Program-made: the position numbers and the translations under genes
Part shown: positions 9,150-18,398 of the stretch, piece by piece
How positions within the stretch are numbered: the first letter of the stretch is position 1
How the letters are laid out: each line of letters opens with the position of its first letter
Notes under the pieces: generated by a model
The model's database searches: none
What the model was told of the DNA's origin: nothing
What the model saw: the letters and a program-made list of their open reading frames with translations, nothing else
Assembly (NCBI GenBank): GCA_002067895.1
Contig: MVRE01000013.1
Location: 1 to 64,000 of the forward strand
Direction: 5' to 3'
Length of the DNA stretch: 64,000 nucleotides
Source: Methanoregula sp. PtaU1.Bin051
GTDB taxonomy: Archaea; Halobacteriota; Methanomicrobia; Methanomicrobiales; Methanospirillaceae

Positions 9150-9968
9150 ATGTTTTCTTTGATGGAATGCATCACGTTTGACCGGTATATCGAGGCGTTC
9201 AGGGTCCTTGAGAGATACTCGGAGGAATATCCCTACATGCTCGGCCACCTCCTTGAGATTTCTGCCCGGTATCTCCCGGACGGGTTTTCCATGCTCGATA
9301 TCGGCGCCGGGACCGGACATTTCGCCCGCTCGTTTCTTGAGCGGTGCCAACGGCCGGTCCAGTCCTACACTGCCATCGAACCGTCGCCGGATCACGTGGC
9401 AAAAATACAGGAAAATTTCAGGAGCCTGCCCGTGCAACGGGAGATCATCAACGATTTTTTCACGCCTCAGATGACCTTTTCTGAAAAATTTGATCTCATC
9501 ATTCTGTCGCACTGCACCTACTGCTTTCTGCCGGATCCCGAACCGTACCTGCTCCATGCCCTGTCCCTCCTTTCCGGTACCGGAAGGGTTGTGATCTACC
9601 AAGGGAGCCCGGCAAATTTCTGTTATTTCCTCAACTGCATCCTGCAGGATATCCTCCCGAAGAAAAGGGTAACGGACCCCACCTTTACCAGCTGGGATGT
9701 CAGGAATATCCTTGAGAGGAACAGGATACCCCATTCGGTGTCATACCTTCCGGGGTTCCTCCGGGCCGGCGAGATCTTCAGGCCTGAGAACACGAGCCTG
9801 CTGCACGAACTGATAACGTTCTCGCTGATGGTTGAATCCGAATCCATGGAGCCCGGCATCCTGAAAAGGACGGAAGAGATCCTCAGGGAGATCGCGTACC
9901 CGTCAGCGGAAGGGCCGTTGCTGAACCTTGGCGTCGATGCGATAACCGTCGGACCTTTGAAACGCTGA
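9150..9968 (+). CDS. SAM-dependent methyltransferase
   Basis: 272 aa, from ATG at 9150; the ATG four codons later (MECITF) is also possible. Motif I is MLDIGAGTGHFARSF, followed by the acidic strand end TAIEPSPDHV and LIILSHCTYCFLPDPEPYL, with VVIYQGSPANF as the later strand. The fold is a class I methyltransferase; the substrate is unknown. The stop abuts the stop of the convergent oxidoreductase gene without any spacer, so there is no room for a separate terminator on either side. Confidence 0.85.
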   Translation: MFSLMECITFDRYIEAFRVLERYSEEYPYMLGHLLEISARYLPDGFSMLDIGAGTGHFARSFLERCQRPVQSYTAIEPSPDHVAKIQENFRSLPVQREIINDFFTPQMTFSEKFDLIILSHCTYCFLPDPEPYLLHALSLLSGTGRVVIYQGSPANFCYFLNCILQDILPKKRVTDPTFTSWDVRNILERNRIPHSVSYLPGFLRAGEIFRPENTSLLHELITFSLMVESESMEPGILKRTEEILREIAYPSAEGPLLNLGVDAITVGPLKR

Positions 9969-11300
9969 TTACACGTTTTCCCGCTTTTTCAGCAATGCAG
10001 ATGCGTACTTCAAGAGCCCGTACACCCCATCCGTCGAGGGGTGAACCTCAAGGAACTCCTCGAAGTCGTGGGCCGTGTAACCTTCTTTCATCAGGAACGA
10101 GAGGTAGCCGGCAATCAGTCCCCCGCCCGGCCCGGCGGCGCAGATCCCGGCGATCGCCCCACCGTCCTCAACGCTTACCTTGGCGAGCCCCGTATCTCCG
10201 AACGGCACGTCCCAGAACGTGCCGGGCCCCGCAGGGCCGGGGATCGCGATTGAGCCGGCCGTTTCGCTTCCATTCCCGCAGAACGCCAGTTCATGACCGA
10301 GGCTTATGGACTGAGGGATGAACCTGCGGTCAAACTTCCGGTCAATCCCGAGGATGTTGTCGGCAGCAACCGCCCCCTGCATCCGGGCGACCGGCGTCAG
10401 GTAGGGCGGACCTGTCACATCGCCGGCGGCATACACGCCGGGGACACTGGTCTGCATCCGGTCGTTTACGATCACCTCGCCGATCTGCCCTTTCATCACC
10501 CCTTCGATCGCCTCCGATCTCGGCACGAGGCCGGTAGCGATCAGGACAGCATCGGCAGGGATGGTCGATTCAGCGCCCCCGGTCCCGATCCGGACACCGG
10601 TCACCTCTGAGCACCCCTCAATGGACAGGATTGGGGTGTTCTCTAGGATCGCAACACCATCCAGCTGCTTCACCGCAAGGGATCGGAGATGCCTGTCAAT
10701 GCCTTTTAAAAATGTGCTCCGTGCGACCAGCGTGACTTCATTCCCGAATGCGCGGAAGATGTAGGCGAATTCCGCGGCCATCACTCCGCCTCCGATGATA
10801 ACAATGCTTTCAGGGAGCTTTCTGGCCGACCAGAGCGTGTGGGGTGAAAAGACACCGTGCAGTCCGATACCCTCCACTTTTGGCACATTCGGCCGGGAAC
10901 CGGTTGTAACAAGCACAGCATCACTGTCTACCGGTTCATCACCGATGAACACCTGCCGGCCCGAGAGCCGGCCATGCTTCCCGTAGACGATGGTTACACC
11001 GGCTTCTTTCGTCTCAGAATCGAGAATCCTGGCAATCTTCTGCTGGATTGCCTGCATCTCTTTCAACAGTCGCGGGAACACAACGGAAGGGGTTGAATCA
11101 ATGATGCCGAGATCTTTGAAACGCTCCGCGGAACGGACGAATCGCGCCGCATCGTTAAGAGCACAGACCGGCATGCAGCCGTAGTGGAGGCACTGCCCCC
11201 CGATCCCCCCGGCTTCGACAAGCGTTACATCCTTACCGGCTGCAGCAAGCCGGATCGCCCCGATCCGCCCTGCGGGACCACCGCCGAGAACGAGGATCAT
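9969..11300 (-). CDS. FAD-dependent pyridine nucleotide-disulfide oxidoreductase (dihydrolipoamide dehydrogenase-like)
   Basis: 443 aa. FAD-binding GGGPAG at the N-terminus, then the redox-active pair in GGQCLHYGCMP (CxxxxC as in lipoamide dehydrogenase and mercuric reductase). A second Rossmann motif, IIGGGVMAAEFA, binds NAD(P)H, and GVYAAGDVTG closes the FAD site. The C-terminal dimerisation domain is present, but the usual HxxxxE catalytic pair is replaced by VHPSTDGVYGL, with an Asp where Glu is expected. The exact substrate (lipoamide, CoA disulfide or other) cannot be assigned. No 2-oxoacid dehydrogenase genes are nearby. Confidence 0.88.
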   Translation of the reverse strand: MILVLGGGPAGRIGAIRLAAAGKDVTLVEAGGIGGQCLHYGCMPVCALNDAARFVRSAERFKDLGIIDSTPSVVFPRLLKEMQAIQQKIARILDSETKEAGVTIVYGKHGRLSGRQVFIGDEPVDSDAVLVTTGSRPNVPKVEGIGLHGVFSPHTLWSARKLPESIVIIGGGVMAAEFAYIFRAFGNEVTLVARSTFLKGIDRHLRSLAVKQLDGVAILENTPILSIEGCSEVTGVRIGTGGAESTIPADAVLIATGLVPRSEAIEGVMKGQIGEVIVNDRMQTSVPGVYAAGDVTGPPYLTPVARMQGAVAADNILGIDRKFDRRFIPQSISLGHELAFCGNGSETAGSIAIPGPAGPGTFWDVPFGDTGLAKVSVEDGGAIAGICAAGPGGGLIAGYLSFLMKEGYTAHDFEEFLEVHPSTDGVYGLLKYASALLKKRENV

Positions 11301-11331
11301 AAAAAAGAGAATGATGCTCTGGAATTACCGG

Positions 11332-12300
11332 TCAGAAGACCTCGACGCCTTCGTCCATCGGCTCCGACAGGAGTTCGCCGGTATACGCATTGACTTCGAT
11401 AATTTTCTTGCCCCGGATCTGCCAGACCGGGATATAGACCTGCTTGGACTCAATTGTGATGTTCTTTTTCTCTGGTTTTAGGATCTTCTCCTCGTAGAAG
11501 ATTGCATCTCCCTTCTCCTGCTTGATCCGTACCTTCTGCGTGAGCCTCTCTATCAGCTCGTTCGTGATCCTGTCGGAAGCCTCTTCCTTGGCGATATGCG
11601 GATCGGCAACTTCGGCCCCAGCCGGGATCTCGTCTTCCACGACAGCCTTTCCATCCAGCTCGAGCTTGATGCCGTTGATGGCATTGATCGCCCCCCAGCC
11701 GTCAGCATCGAATGGGATACGGCGGTCCTTGTACACCTGCTCCCCGGTACTCTTGTAGTGGAAGAGGAAATACGGCATGAACCGGAGCTTGGCGGATCCC
11801 TGGATGCCTGCGGTCTTTATTGCTGCCTGTTCGGTGATCTTGATTGGGAAATGGGGAAGCGTTATGCCGGATCCCTGCGGGGGTGCTGCCACCGCTGCAC
11901 CTGCGCCGGCTGCAATCACTGCAGCCTTCTTTGCCCGGGTGCCAGATAGGTCGAGCGCCAGCTCCCGGCTCAGGATGTCGGCGAGCACCGCCTCACCGGC
12001 ATACCGGACGAACTCGTCGATGCCCCACTGGACACAGTTCTCGGTCGATAGGTCCTTTTCGAATGTGAAGAGGAGCTTTTTACAGGTCATCTCGTGGTCG
12101 TTGACCATCAGGCTGTAGTTTGTCTTGTCGAACTGGGAGATTACGTTCTTGTCGTTCGAGCAGAGGACCAGAAGGCAGGTATCATCCCTGACCGCGGACA
12201 GATCGAGCGGCTGATCCACTTCGTCGACCTCGAACCGGGCCGCTTCCAGAATAAGCCTCATCGCATTCCTGGCTTTTTCCCGCATATCGTCTTCCATCAT
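11332..12300 (-). CDS. Conserved-looking archaeal protein of unknown function
   Basis: 322 aa, not recognised. The N-terminal 115 residues look like a soluble alpha/beta domain. It is followed by an Ala/Gly-rich linker (KKAAVIAAGAGAAVAA), which could be a flexible spacer or a very short hydrophobic stretch. The C-terminal part is beta-rich with many Lys/Glu and ends in IEVNAYTGELLSEPMDEG, reminiscent of repeats in secreted PepSY-like domains. There is no signal peptide. The start at 12300 (MMEDDMREKARN) has a second Met at the next codon and another at residue 6. Confidence 0.75.
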   Translation of the reverse strand: MMEDDMREKARNAMRLILEAARFEVDEVDQPLDLSAVRDDTCLLVLCSNDKNVISQFDKTNYSLMVNDHEMTCKKLLFTFEKDLSTENCVQWGIDEFVRYAGEAVLADILSRELALDLSGTRAKKAAVIAAGAGAAVAAPPQGSGITLPHFPIKITEQAAIKTAGIQGSAKLRFMPYFLFHYKSTGEQVYKDRRIPFDADGWGAINAINGIKLELDGKAVVEDEIPAGAEVADPHIAKEEASDRITNELIERLTQKVRIKQEKGDAIFYEEKILKPEKKNITIESKQVYIPVWQIRGKKIIEVNAYTGELLSEPMDEGVEVF

Positions 12301-12361
12301 ATAGAGATTGCCTTATGCTTATAGAACAATTTTTCTATTGATCTGTCGGAGAACTAATAGA

Positions 12362-13108
12362 ATGACCGAGCCGTTGAAATTCGTCACCCATAGCATTGAT
12401 GACTATGCCATGCAGGTCACCTACAACCCGGCCACCAACGAAGGGAACGTAGTCTATAACCTCTCATTTGTAAAGAATGAGGATCTTGAATTCGTCATCG
12501 GCATCTTAAAAGACGCTTACAAAACCGGCCTTGCTGCGAGCGGGCTTGTGAAATTCCTCGGATCCGGGGAAAAGATCAGCGACCTCGTCGTGCCGGAAGG
12601 CCAGACAGCGGTTTGCACAGTCTGCAGCGTAACGCTCGACGGGCTTCTCATCCGGCGGGGCATCCCGATCAATCCTATTGGCGGCGGAGTTGTCGAGATT
12701 GAAAACCGTAACCCGATCCGGTTCATCCACATGATCCTGTATGAGTACACCACGATCGACCCCCTGCAGGTGCTCAACTCCCAGCGGCTTACATCGGTCA
12801 CGAGCGTCATGCGCAGGGGCAGCGGGAAGATCCTCGCCAATATCCGGGAATTCCACATGGAGGCCGAATCTCTTGTCGGGGAGGTGCTTGACGAGCTCTC
12901 AGACAGCAGCTTCATCGGGATCCTGGAAGTCGGGATGCCGAACGTCCCCCTGCTGGGAGTCCCGGTCAGCCCACAGTTCATTGCAGTCGCCTGTGTAGGC
13001 GGCACAAATCCCCTCGCTGCAATCAAGGAGGGTGGCTGCTGGGTGCAGACCAACGCGATGAAGGGACTGATGGACGTCTCTGAAATGAAAGAGATACGGG
13101 ACTACTGA
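12362..13108 (+). CDS. DUF128 (NrpR regulatory domain) protein without DNA-binding domain
   Basis: 248 aa from the ATG at 12362; a longer frame from 12308 has a poor, hydrophobic leader. The C-terminal half carries the hallmark of NrpR effector domains: LLGVPVSPQFIAVACVGG followed by NPLAAI. NrpR is the 2-oxoglutarate-responsive repressor of nitrogen genes in methanogens; it normally has a winged helix and two DUF128 domains in over 500 aa. Here only one domain is present and no HTH, so it may be a partner or a free-standing sensor. It converges with a TrmB gene, overlapping by 7 bp. Confidence 0.8.
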   Translation: MTEPLKFVTHSIDDYAMQVTYNPATNEGNVVYNLSFVKNEDLEFVIGILKDAYKTGLAASGLVKFLGSGEKISDLVVPEGQTAVCTVCSVTLDGLLIRRGIPINPIGGGVVEIENRNPIRFIHMILYEYTTIDPLQVLNSQRLTSVTSVMRRGSGKILANIREFHMEAESLVGEVLDELSDSSFIGILEVGMPNVPLLGVPVSPQFIAVACVGGTNPLAAIKEGGCWVQTNAMKGLMDVSEMKEIRDY

Positions 13109-13884
13109 CCTGCCCTGTCTGCAAGATCCCGTACCAGGCTGTAGTACCGGGAGAAGAACCGGACGAAGCCCTCGGATTCTGAATAAAGGGCGACCGCATC
13201 CTCATCACCCGAGCCGATAACGACAAGAATCTTTTTATCATCGATCACGCAGATGCCCCCTGCCATCATCCCCTTTGCCTTATGGAACCCGGAAAGGAGT
13301 TCCGGCGGTTTTTTAATGGTGACCCGGACTGTCGGTGGAAGATCCGTGTCCCAGTCATGCGTAAAGACTTCTACCAGAGCCTGCTCCGACTTATGGGAAA
13401 GGGCCCGTGTCAGGTCATCGGAGAAGAGCTGGCGGTGGGCCATGATCCGGACGGAGCTCGTTGCCTGCCCGACCAGTTCGACCAGTTTCTTCCGGATCGC
13501 CGCAATTCCATACAGGTTCCAGATTAACTCCTGGCTTGTACGCTCGGTAGTGAGCCGCTCCTGGTAAATGGCAGAAAGGTTCTCCTCTGCTTGTTGTGCG
13601 GCCCGTTCGATCTTGGAAAGGAGGTTCCTGATTCCTTCTTCGGGCGGTCGTGCAGCGAACCGTTTTGGGGAGGATTGGGAGATCGAGACCAGTTCCTTCT
13701 CCTGAAGCTGCGAGAGGACCGGATAGACGGAGGCGCGCGGCACCCCTGAGAGCCCGTGGATCTCAGTAGCGGTCGCATCGGCCACCCTGAGAAGCGCAAT
13801 ATAAACCAGCGACTCATATTTGGTCAGACCAAGCGACCTGAGCTGGTGCACGATTGGCTGGCGATCAAGGTCCGGATTATCCAT
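13102..13884 (-). CDS. TrmB-family transcriptional regulator
   Basis: About 260 aa from ATG at 13884 (MDNPDLDRQ); an ATG three codons upstream (13893) is possible. Residues about 12-80 form the TrmB winged helix (LGLTKYESLVYIALLRV, ATATEIHGLSGVPRASVYPVL). A coiled segment follows, then a C-terminal effector-binding-like domain. TrmB proteins control sugar or envelope genes in archaea. The divergent start of the surface-protein gene 67 bp away and the palindrome at 13918-13930 make that gene, and trmB itself, the likely targets. Confidence 0.88.
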   Translation of the reverse strand: MDNPDLDRQPIVHQLRSLGLTKYESLVYIALLRVADATATEIHGLSGVPRASVYPVLSQLQEKELVSISQSSPKRFAARPPEEGIRNLLSKIERAAQQAEENLSAIYQERLTTERTSQELIWNLYGIAAIRKKLVELVGQATSSVRIMAHRQLFSDDLTRALSHKSEQALVEVFTHDWDTDLPPTVRVTIKKPPELLSGFHKAKGMMAGGICVIDDKKILVVIGSGDEDAVALYSESEGFVRFFSRYYSLVRDLADRAGQ

Positions 13885-13917
13885 TAAAAACATTGCTTTA
13901 TATCCTGTAATAATAAA

Positions 13918-13930
13918 TGTTGTTACAACA
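13918..13930. promoter_or_regulatory. Near-palindromic operator in the trmB / surface protein gap
   Basis: TGTTGT-T-ACAACA: two 6-bp arms around one base, followed by further ACA repeats. It sits between the divergent TrmB gene and the secreted-protein gene, 20 bp before the ATG of the latter. The placement suits a TrmB binding site; no binding data. Confidence 0.45.
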
Positions 13931-13950
13931 ACAACAACAAGGAACCATCC

Positions 13951-15231
13951 ATGGATATCCGCATTGTGGCCGTCATCCTCCTTCTTGCCTGCTGTAGTAT
14001 GCCTGCTCTGGCCGCGGTAAAATATATCGACAGCAGTCCTGAGCTATCCGCACTGATCACCGGTTCAAACGAATTTACGCCCGGGCAGGATGTCACTTTC
14101 AATATCGTCCTCCAGAACAGTGGTCTCAATACATTCAAGTTCGTCAATTCCGGAACGATTGCACGCGATGACCTGCCCAACACTGCAAAACTGGTCACCG
14201 TCCAGCTGCTCCCGGGAACAGCCCCTGTCACCATTAAGACAGATCCCCAGATGGTGGGGGATATTCCGGGTACGGGCAGGGTTCAGCTGGCTATTGACGG
14301 TAAAATTGCCAATAATGCCCCTGCCGGCGAGTACCAGCTCCCTCTCTTTGTACAGTATAAATATCTGGAAACGACGCGGCAGGAAGCAAGCGATAATATG
14401 CAATTCATCTATAAAGAGGTCAATCAGACGCTTCCATTGATTATAAAAGTCAAACCCCTCCTGAAGATCCGGGTGTTGGAAGCTTCAACGGACTCCCTCA
14501 ACGTCGGTTCTGAAGGGTACCTCCGCCTCAGGATTAAAAACGATGGATCCGATGACGGGAGGAAAGCAACGATCATCGTTACAAGGAGCGGGAGCAGCCC
14601 GATCACCCCGACTGACAGCAGCGTTTTTGTCGGGGACTTCCTGCAGGATAGCGAGGTGACGTGCAGTTACAAGGTCGCGGTCTCGAATGATGCCGAAGCG
14701 GGGACCTATCCCATCGATGTTGCGGTCACGTATGAAGATCATGAAGGTTCGGTCGTTACATCTTCAACGGAGACGATCGGTGTGCCGGTCGGCGGGAAAG
14801 CCGGTTTTACAATCCCCCTGCCACCTCCGGAGATCGAGGCCGGAAATCGTGCCGTGATCGCCGTGGAATACAAAAATACCGGCGGGATGACGGTGTACCA
14901 TGCGCAGGCCCGGATCAATATTGTACCCCCGTTTTCGAGTAATGACGATACCGCGTATCTCGGCGATTTAAAGGCCGGCGAATCGGCAACGGCACGGTAT
15001 GAAATCTCCGTGCTTCCGGAGGCCGATCCCAAGGATTATACCCTGGACAGCGAGGTCCGCTACCGGGATGCGCTCGACAACAGCCAGATCGCTGATACGG
15101 TCAAGGTTACTGTCCGCGTCATTGAAAAGGCAGGAGGAAACCCGCTTACAAACCCGGCCATCCTGCTCGCACTTACCGCCTGTTTCATCGGTGCAGGGTA
15201 TTATCTCTTTGTAATGCGTAAGAAATTGTGA
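13951..15231 (+). CDS. Secreted S-layer-type/COG1361 protein with C-terminal membrane anchor
   Basis: 426 aa. Residues 1-22 are a signal peptide (IVAVILLLACCSMPALA). The mature part has several Ig-like beta domains typical of COG1361/NEW3-type proteins (GQDVTFNIVLQNSG, EGYLRLRIKNDGSDDG, NRAVIAVEYKNTGG). It ends with one transmembrane helix (NPAILLALTACFIGAGYYLFVM) and RKKL, so it is displayed outside and anchored at its C-terminus. Its stop overlaps the start of pgi. It is probably regulated by the divergent TrmB. Role unknown, perhaps envelope or adhesion. Confidence 0.85.
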   Translation: MDIRIVAVILLLACCSMPALAAVKYIDSSPELSALITGSNEFTPGQDVTFNIVLQNSGLNTFKFVNSGTIARDDLPNTAKLVTVQLLPGTAPVTIKTDPQMVGDIPGTGRVQLAIDGKIANNAPAGEYQLPLFVQYKYLETTRQEASDNMQFIYKEVNQTLPLIIKVKPLLKIRVLEASTDSLNVGSEGYLRLRIKNDGSDDGRKATIIVTRSGSSPITPTDSSVFVGDFLQDSEVTCSYKVAVSNDAEAGTYPIDVAVTYEDHEGSVVTSSTETIGVPVGGKAGFTIPLPPPEIEAGNRAVIAVEYKNTGGMTVYHAQARINIVPPFSSNDDTAYLGDLKAGESATARYEISVLPEADPKDYTLDSEVRYRDALDNSQIADTVKVTVRVIEKAGGNPLTNPAILLALTACFIGAGYYLFVMRKKL

Positions 15232-15938
15232 TGCTGGGATGGGACGGGGATCTCCCGAAACCATCGGTAAGAACGACTGAGGAGATGCGCCTTGTCCTTG
15301 CCGATCCGTCGTGTGCCTGTAGCGAGCCTCTCTATTTCATGTACCGCGATCTTGCAAAGAACGACGCGGACTGGCGCTGGCTGCACGAGCGGAACCTTCG
15401 CTATGACCTGACCGTAATACCGCCACGGGATCTCTGCGGCGAATGCGTCAAGACCAAAGGGCACTACCACCCGGAGAACCCGCGGGGTGTCGGATATCCC
15501 GAGATCTATGAAGTACTGGAAGGGGAGGCGCACTACCTGCTCCAGACCAGAAAGCCCGATGATGTCGTGCTGCTCTCCGCATCAGCCGGGGACGTCGTGA
15601 TCATACCCCCCGGGTACGGACACGTCTCCATCAACCCGTCGCAGGACGCAACACTCGTCATGGCAAACATAGTATCCACGGCGTTTACAAGCGAATATGG
15701 CGCGTACGAGACTCTGCATGGCGCGGCATATTACGAGATGACGGACGGGGAGCTTGTGAAAAATCCCCGATATGGAAAAGTCCCTCCCGTGCGACGCATT
15801 CCGGCTGCCAGCGGGCACGGGCCGCACCGGTTCTGCAGGGGGCCGATTTACGACCTGGTCGGGAATGGCGATGCCCTGTTGTTCCTCAACGAACCTGAAC
15901 GTTTTCTTCCTGCCCTGTCGATCCTGCTGAAAGGGTAG
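15228..15938 (+). CDS. pgi: Glucose-6-phosphate isomerase, cupin type
   Basis: 236 aa. It opens GTG-ATG; the ATG at 15231 is equally likely as start. The metal-binding cupin motif is plain: TKGHYHPENPRGVGYPEIYE (His, His and Glu ligands) with the second His in PPGYGHVSINPS. This archaeal PGI interconverts glucose- and fructose-6-phosphate and is unrelated to the bacterial enzyme. It is coupled to the surface-protein gene, and its 3' end overlaps nadE on the other strand by 53 bp. Confidence 0.93.
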   Translation: MMLGWDGDLPKPSVRTTEEMRLVLADPSCACSEPLYFMYRDLAKNDADWRWLHERNLRYDLTVIPPRDLCGECVKTKGHYHPENPRGVGYPEIYEVLEGEAHYLLQTRKPDDVVLLSASAGDVVIIPPGYGHVSINPSQDATLVMANIVSTAFTSEYGAYETLHGAAYYEMTDGELVKNPRYGKVPPVRRIPAASGHGPHRFCRGPIYDLVGNGDALLFLNEPERFLPALSILLKG

Positions 15939-16668
15939 GGGCGGGAATCCGTTTGTGGGCGCTCTTTTTCACGAGCGCGAGCACCTTCTCCTCACTTGAA
16001 TTCGATGCCCTCCAGTTGTTCTTTGAAAGCGCGATAAGTGCTGCATCGATTAGGGAATAGGGAAGGCCGATCTCGGCCTCATCGCTCTGCCCGGCCCAGA
16101 GCCCTGCTGAAGGTGCTTTTCTGATGATGGGCTCCGGGATTGCAAGTTCCCGCGCCATTTCATAGACCTCGGTCTTGTACAGGTGCAGGATCGGCTGGAT
16201 GTCGGCAGCATTATCCCCGTACTTTGTGCAGTAGCCGAGGAGATATTCGCTCCTGTTCGAGGTTCCGCAGACGAGACGGTCGTCCCGGTTCGCAAAATAG
16301 TAGAGCACGGACATCCGGATCCTGGCCATCAGGTTGCCCAGCAGGTAGGGGGTTTCGGTAAAGCCTGGCATCGCCCGGTACGCCGCAAGCATAGGCTCGA
16401 TGCAGATCGTCCGGTGCTCCATGCCAAGGGTTGCACACAGATCCTCTGCATCCCGCATATCCTGGGGGTTGCTGACCGATGACGGGAGGATGAGTCCGAG
16501 AACGTTTACCGGACCGACTGCACGGCAGCAGAATGCCGCAGCGACTGCCGAATCGACCCCGCCGCTTATGCCGACCACGATCCCTTTGCGCCCGCTTGAC
16601 CAGCAGGCGAACCGGATCATCTGCTCGACTTTACCCATCCTGCATCCCATATCGTCGTCCATGGACAT
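15886..16668 (-). CDS. nadE: NAD+ synthetase (ammonia-dependent)
   Basis: 260 aa, typical for the glutaminase-free enzyme. The PP-loop VGISGGVDSAVAAAF binds ATP. Further family motifs are GTSNRSEYLLGYCTKYGDNAADI and RKAPSAGLWAGQSDEAEIGLPY. It adenylates nicotinate adenine dinucleotide and amidates it with ammonia to NAD+. The last 53 bp lie antisense to the end of pgi. Confidence 0.95.
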   Translation of the reverse strand: MSMDDDMGCRMGKVEQMIRFACWSSGRKGIVVGISGGVDSAVAAAFCCRAVGPVNVLGLILPSSVSNPQDMRDAEDLCATLGMEHRTICIEPMLAAYRAMPGFTETPYLLGNLMARIRMSVLYYFANRDDRLVCGTSNRSEYLLGYCTKYGDNAADIQPILHLYKTEVYEMARELAIPEPIIRKAPSAGLWAGQSDEAEIGLPYSLIDAALIALSKNNWRASNSSEEKVLALVKKSAHKRIPAPTLSAGSTGQEENVQVR

Positions 16669-16676
16669 CCCCTGTT

Positions 16677-18398
16677 TTAGATCGCGTGGATGAACCGTTT
16701 CAGCTGCATGGCATCGCCAACTGCGACCACGGCATCACCCTCTTTCAGTAATTCATCCGGTTCCGGTGCAACGATGGTCCGGTTCGCTGCTTCAATACCT
16801 AATATCCTTGCCCCGCTCACCCTCTTTATATGCCCGACCGTTGTCCGGACATTTTTTGTCGTGATATGTTTCATCACGACGATATTCCCGTCAGGAAGGT
16901 CGAGCAGGATGGTGACGATGTCCGAGAGCACGATCCTCCCGATAATCTGCCCCCCGATAGTCGGGAGGAGGGCTACGTAGTCGGCCCCGGCGCGGTAGAG
17001 CTTATCAACTGTCTTCGGTTCGTTGGCACGGGCGAGGATGCGGATAGACGGGTTCATGTTCCGGGCCATCAGCGTCGTAAAGATATTTACATCATCGTTA
17101 TTCAGCGCGACAATACAGTACTGCGCGAGATCTATGCGGGCATCCTTGAGTATTGACTCGTCTTCCGCATTGCCGACGACCTGATCATGGATCTCATGCT
17201 TTTTGGAATCGACAACGGTGCAGGATATTCCCGCTGACTGCATTTCGCTGTACGCCGAGGCACCGACATCCCCGAATCCGGCGATCACTGCCCGGGACTC
17301 CATACACCCGTCCGGATCGAACTCGATTTTAATCGCGTTCGCAACGGCATCAGCCGTTCCGAAGAGGAAGAGGGAGGTACTGCCATCGACAATTTCCGAT
17401 TCGCTGGGATCCGGTATGAATGTCCCCGCTTTCCAGATGAAGGGAACTAGAATACCGTATCTTCCCATGAGGCTGAGTTCCATCAGGGTCTTGCCGGCCG
17501 CCATACAACCGGTTACGATTGGTATGTTTATGAGACGGAGTTCCCGCTGCTGGTGATCGGCAGCACTGATGTACAGCCGATCAAGACCCGGGATATCCGG
17601 CATCGCATCGGCAGCCGGGTTAAGCACTGCATGGTTGGCTAAGATCCTGCCGGTCGCATGTTTCGGTGAGAGAACATAATCTGCCCCTGCATACCTCAGG
17701 TAGCGGTCGAACGATAGTTTATCGACAACGGAGATGATCTTTCCGCCGGTGAGCTGACGGATCCCAAGAACGATATTCGCGGTTAACCGTTCGTCCTTGC
17801 AGATCACGATATACTCAGCATCGTCCACATGGGCGGAAGCCCACGTCGCCGTGTCCATATAATCCCCCCATATGACGTATGCACGGTGCCGGAACCGTGC
17901 CCCGATCTCGAGGGCGGATGCCTTGTCCTCCTCGATAATCACGATCTCATGGTCGGAGATCATGAGGCTCTCGATCAGTGACCGGGTGATTTCGTCATAC
18001 CCGATCACCACGATGTGACCTTTGAGAGCATGCGGCGTCCTCCGCGGGGGTGTCGGGGCAAGGAGCGTTGTCAGGAACGGCGCGAGCAGGAGCGGGACAA
18101 CGATAAAGATCATGATTACGCCCGAGAGCATGATCTGGATTGTAAGAAGCCGGGTCAGGTCATTATGGAAGGGGAGCAGCCAGCCGTAACCAACGGTGGC
18201 CATCGATTCGACGACAAAGAGGAGCGCTTCCGACCACTGGATCGGCTTGTTCTCTAGGATTGGGTACAGCGAGTGGAAGATGTAGGTGTACAGGCCGATG
18301 AGCATGGCAAATGCCAGGAAGTAGAGCGAGATCTGGGCACTTGGAGATGTGCGCAGGGTCCGCCATACTGTCCCTCTCCTCTTTCTCTCAAGTGGCAT
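16677..18398 (-). CDS. Ion channel with TrkA-N/RCK domains (putative K+ channel)
   Basis: 573 aa from ATG at 18398 (MPLERKR), which overlaps the end of the upstream PP-loop gene by 11 bp; a start at 18482 would lie deeper in that gene. Two membrane helices flank a pore loop with the selectivity filter ATVGYG. Two nucleotide-binding TrkA-N/RCK modules follow (GHIVVIGYDEITRSLIESL near residue 120, and AVIAGFGDVGASAYSEM near 360), each with acidic IIEED- or VDSKK-type ends, plus a TrkA-C domain at the C-terminus. It is a membrane K+ channel gated by ligand on the cytoplasmic ring. Confidence 0.9.
   Translation of the reverse strand: MPLERKRRGTVWRTLRTSPSAQISLYFLAFAMLIGLYTYIFHSLYPILENKPIQWSEALLFVVESMATVGYGWLLPFHNDLTRLLTIQIMLSGVIMIFIVVPLLLAPFLTTLLAPTPPRRTPHALKGHIVVIGYDEITRSLIESLMISDHEIVIIEEDKASALEIGARFRHRAYVIWGDYMDTATWASAHVDDAEYIVICKDERLTANIVLGIRQLTGGKIISVVDKLSFDRYLRYAGADYVLSPKHATGRILANHAVLNPAADAMPDIPGLDRLYISAADHQQRELRLINIPIVTGCMAAGKTLMELSLMGRYGILVPFIWKAGTFIPDPSESEIVDGSTSLFLFGTADAVANAIKIEFDPDGCMESRAVIAGFGDVGASAYSEMQSAGISCTVVDSKKHEIHDQVVGNAEDESILKDARIDLAQYCIVALNNDDVNIFTTLMARNMNPSIRILARANEPKTVDKLYRAGADYVALLPTIGGQIIGRIVLSDIVTILLDLPDGNIVVMKHITTKNVRTTVGHIKRVSGARILGIEAANRTIVAPEPDELLKEGDAVVAVGDAMQLKRFIHAI

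Noticed and set aside
9099-9734. 211-codon minus-strand frame opposite the methyltransferase
   Set aside because: Antisense to a gene with clear SAM motifs; no recognisable domain.
13951-15231. Surface protein as a TrmB-regulated sugar-binding transporter subunit
   Set aside because: It has Ig-like domains and a C-terminal anchor, with no solute-binding fold and no ABC genes adjacent.
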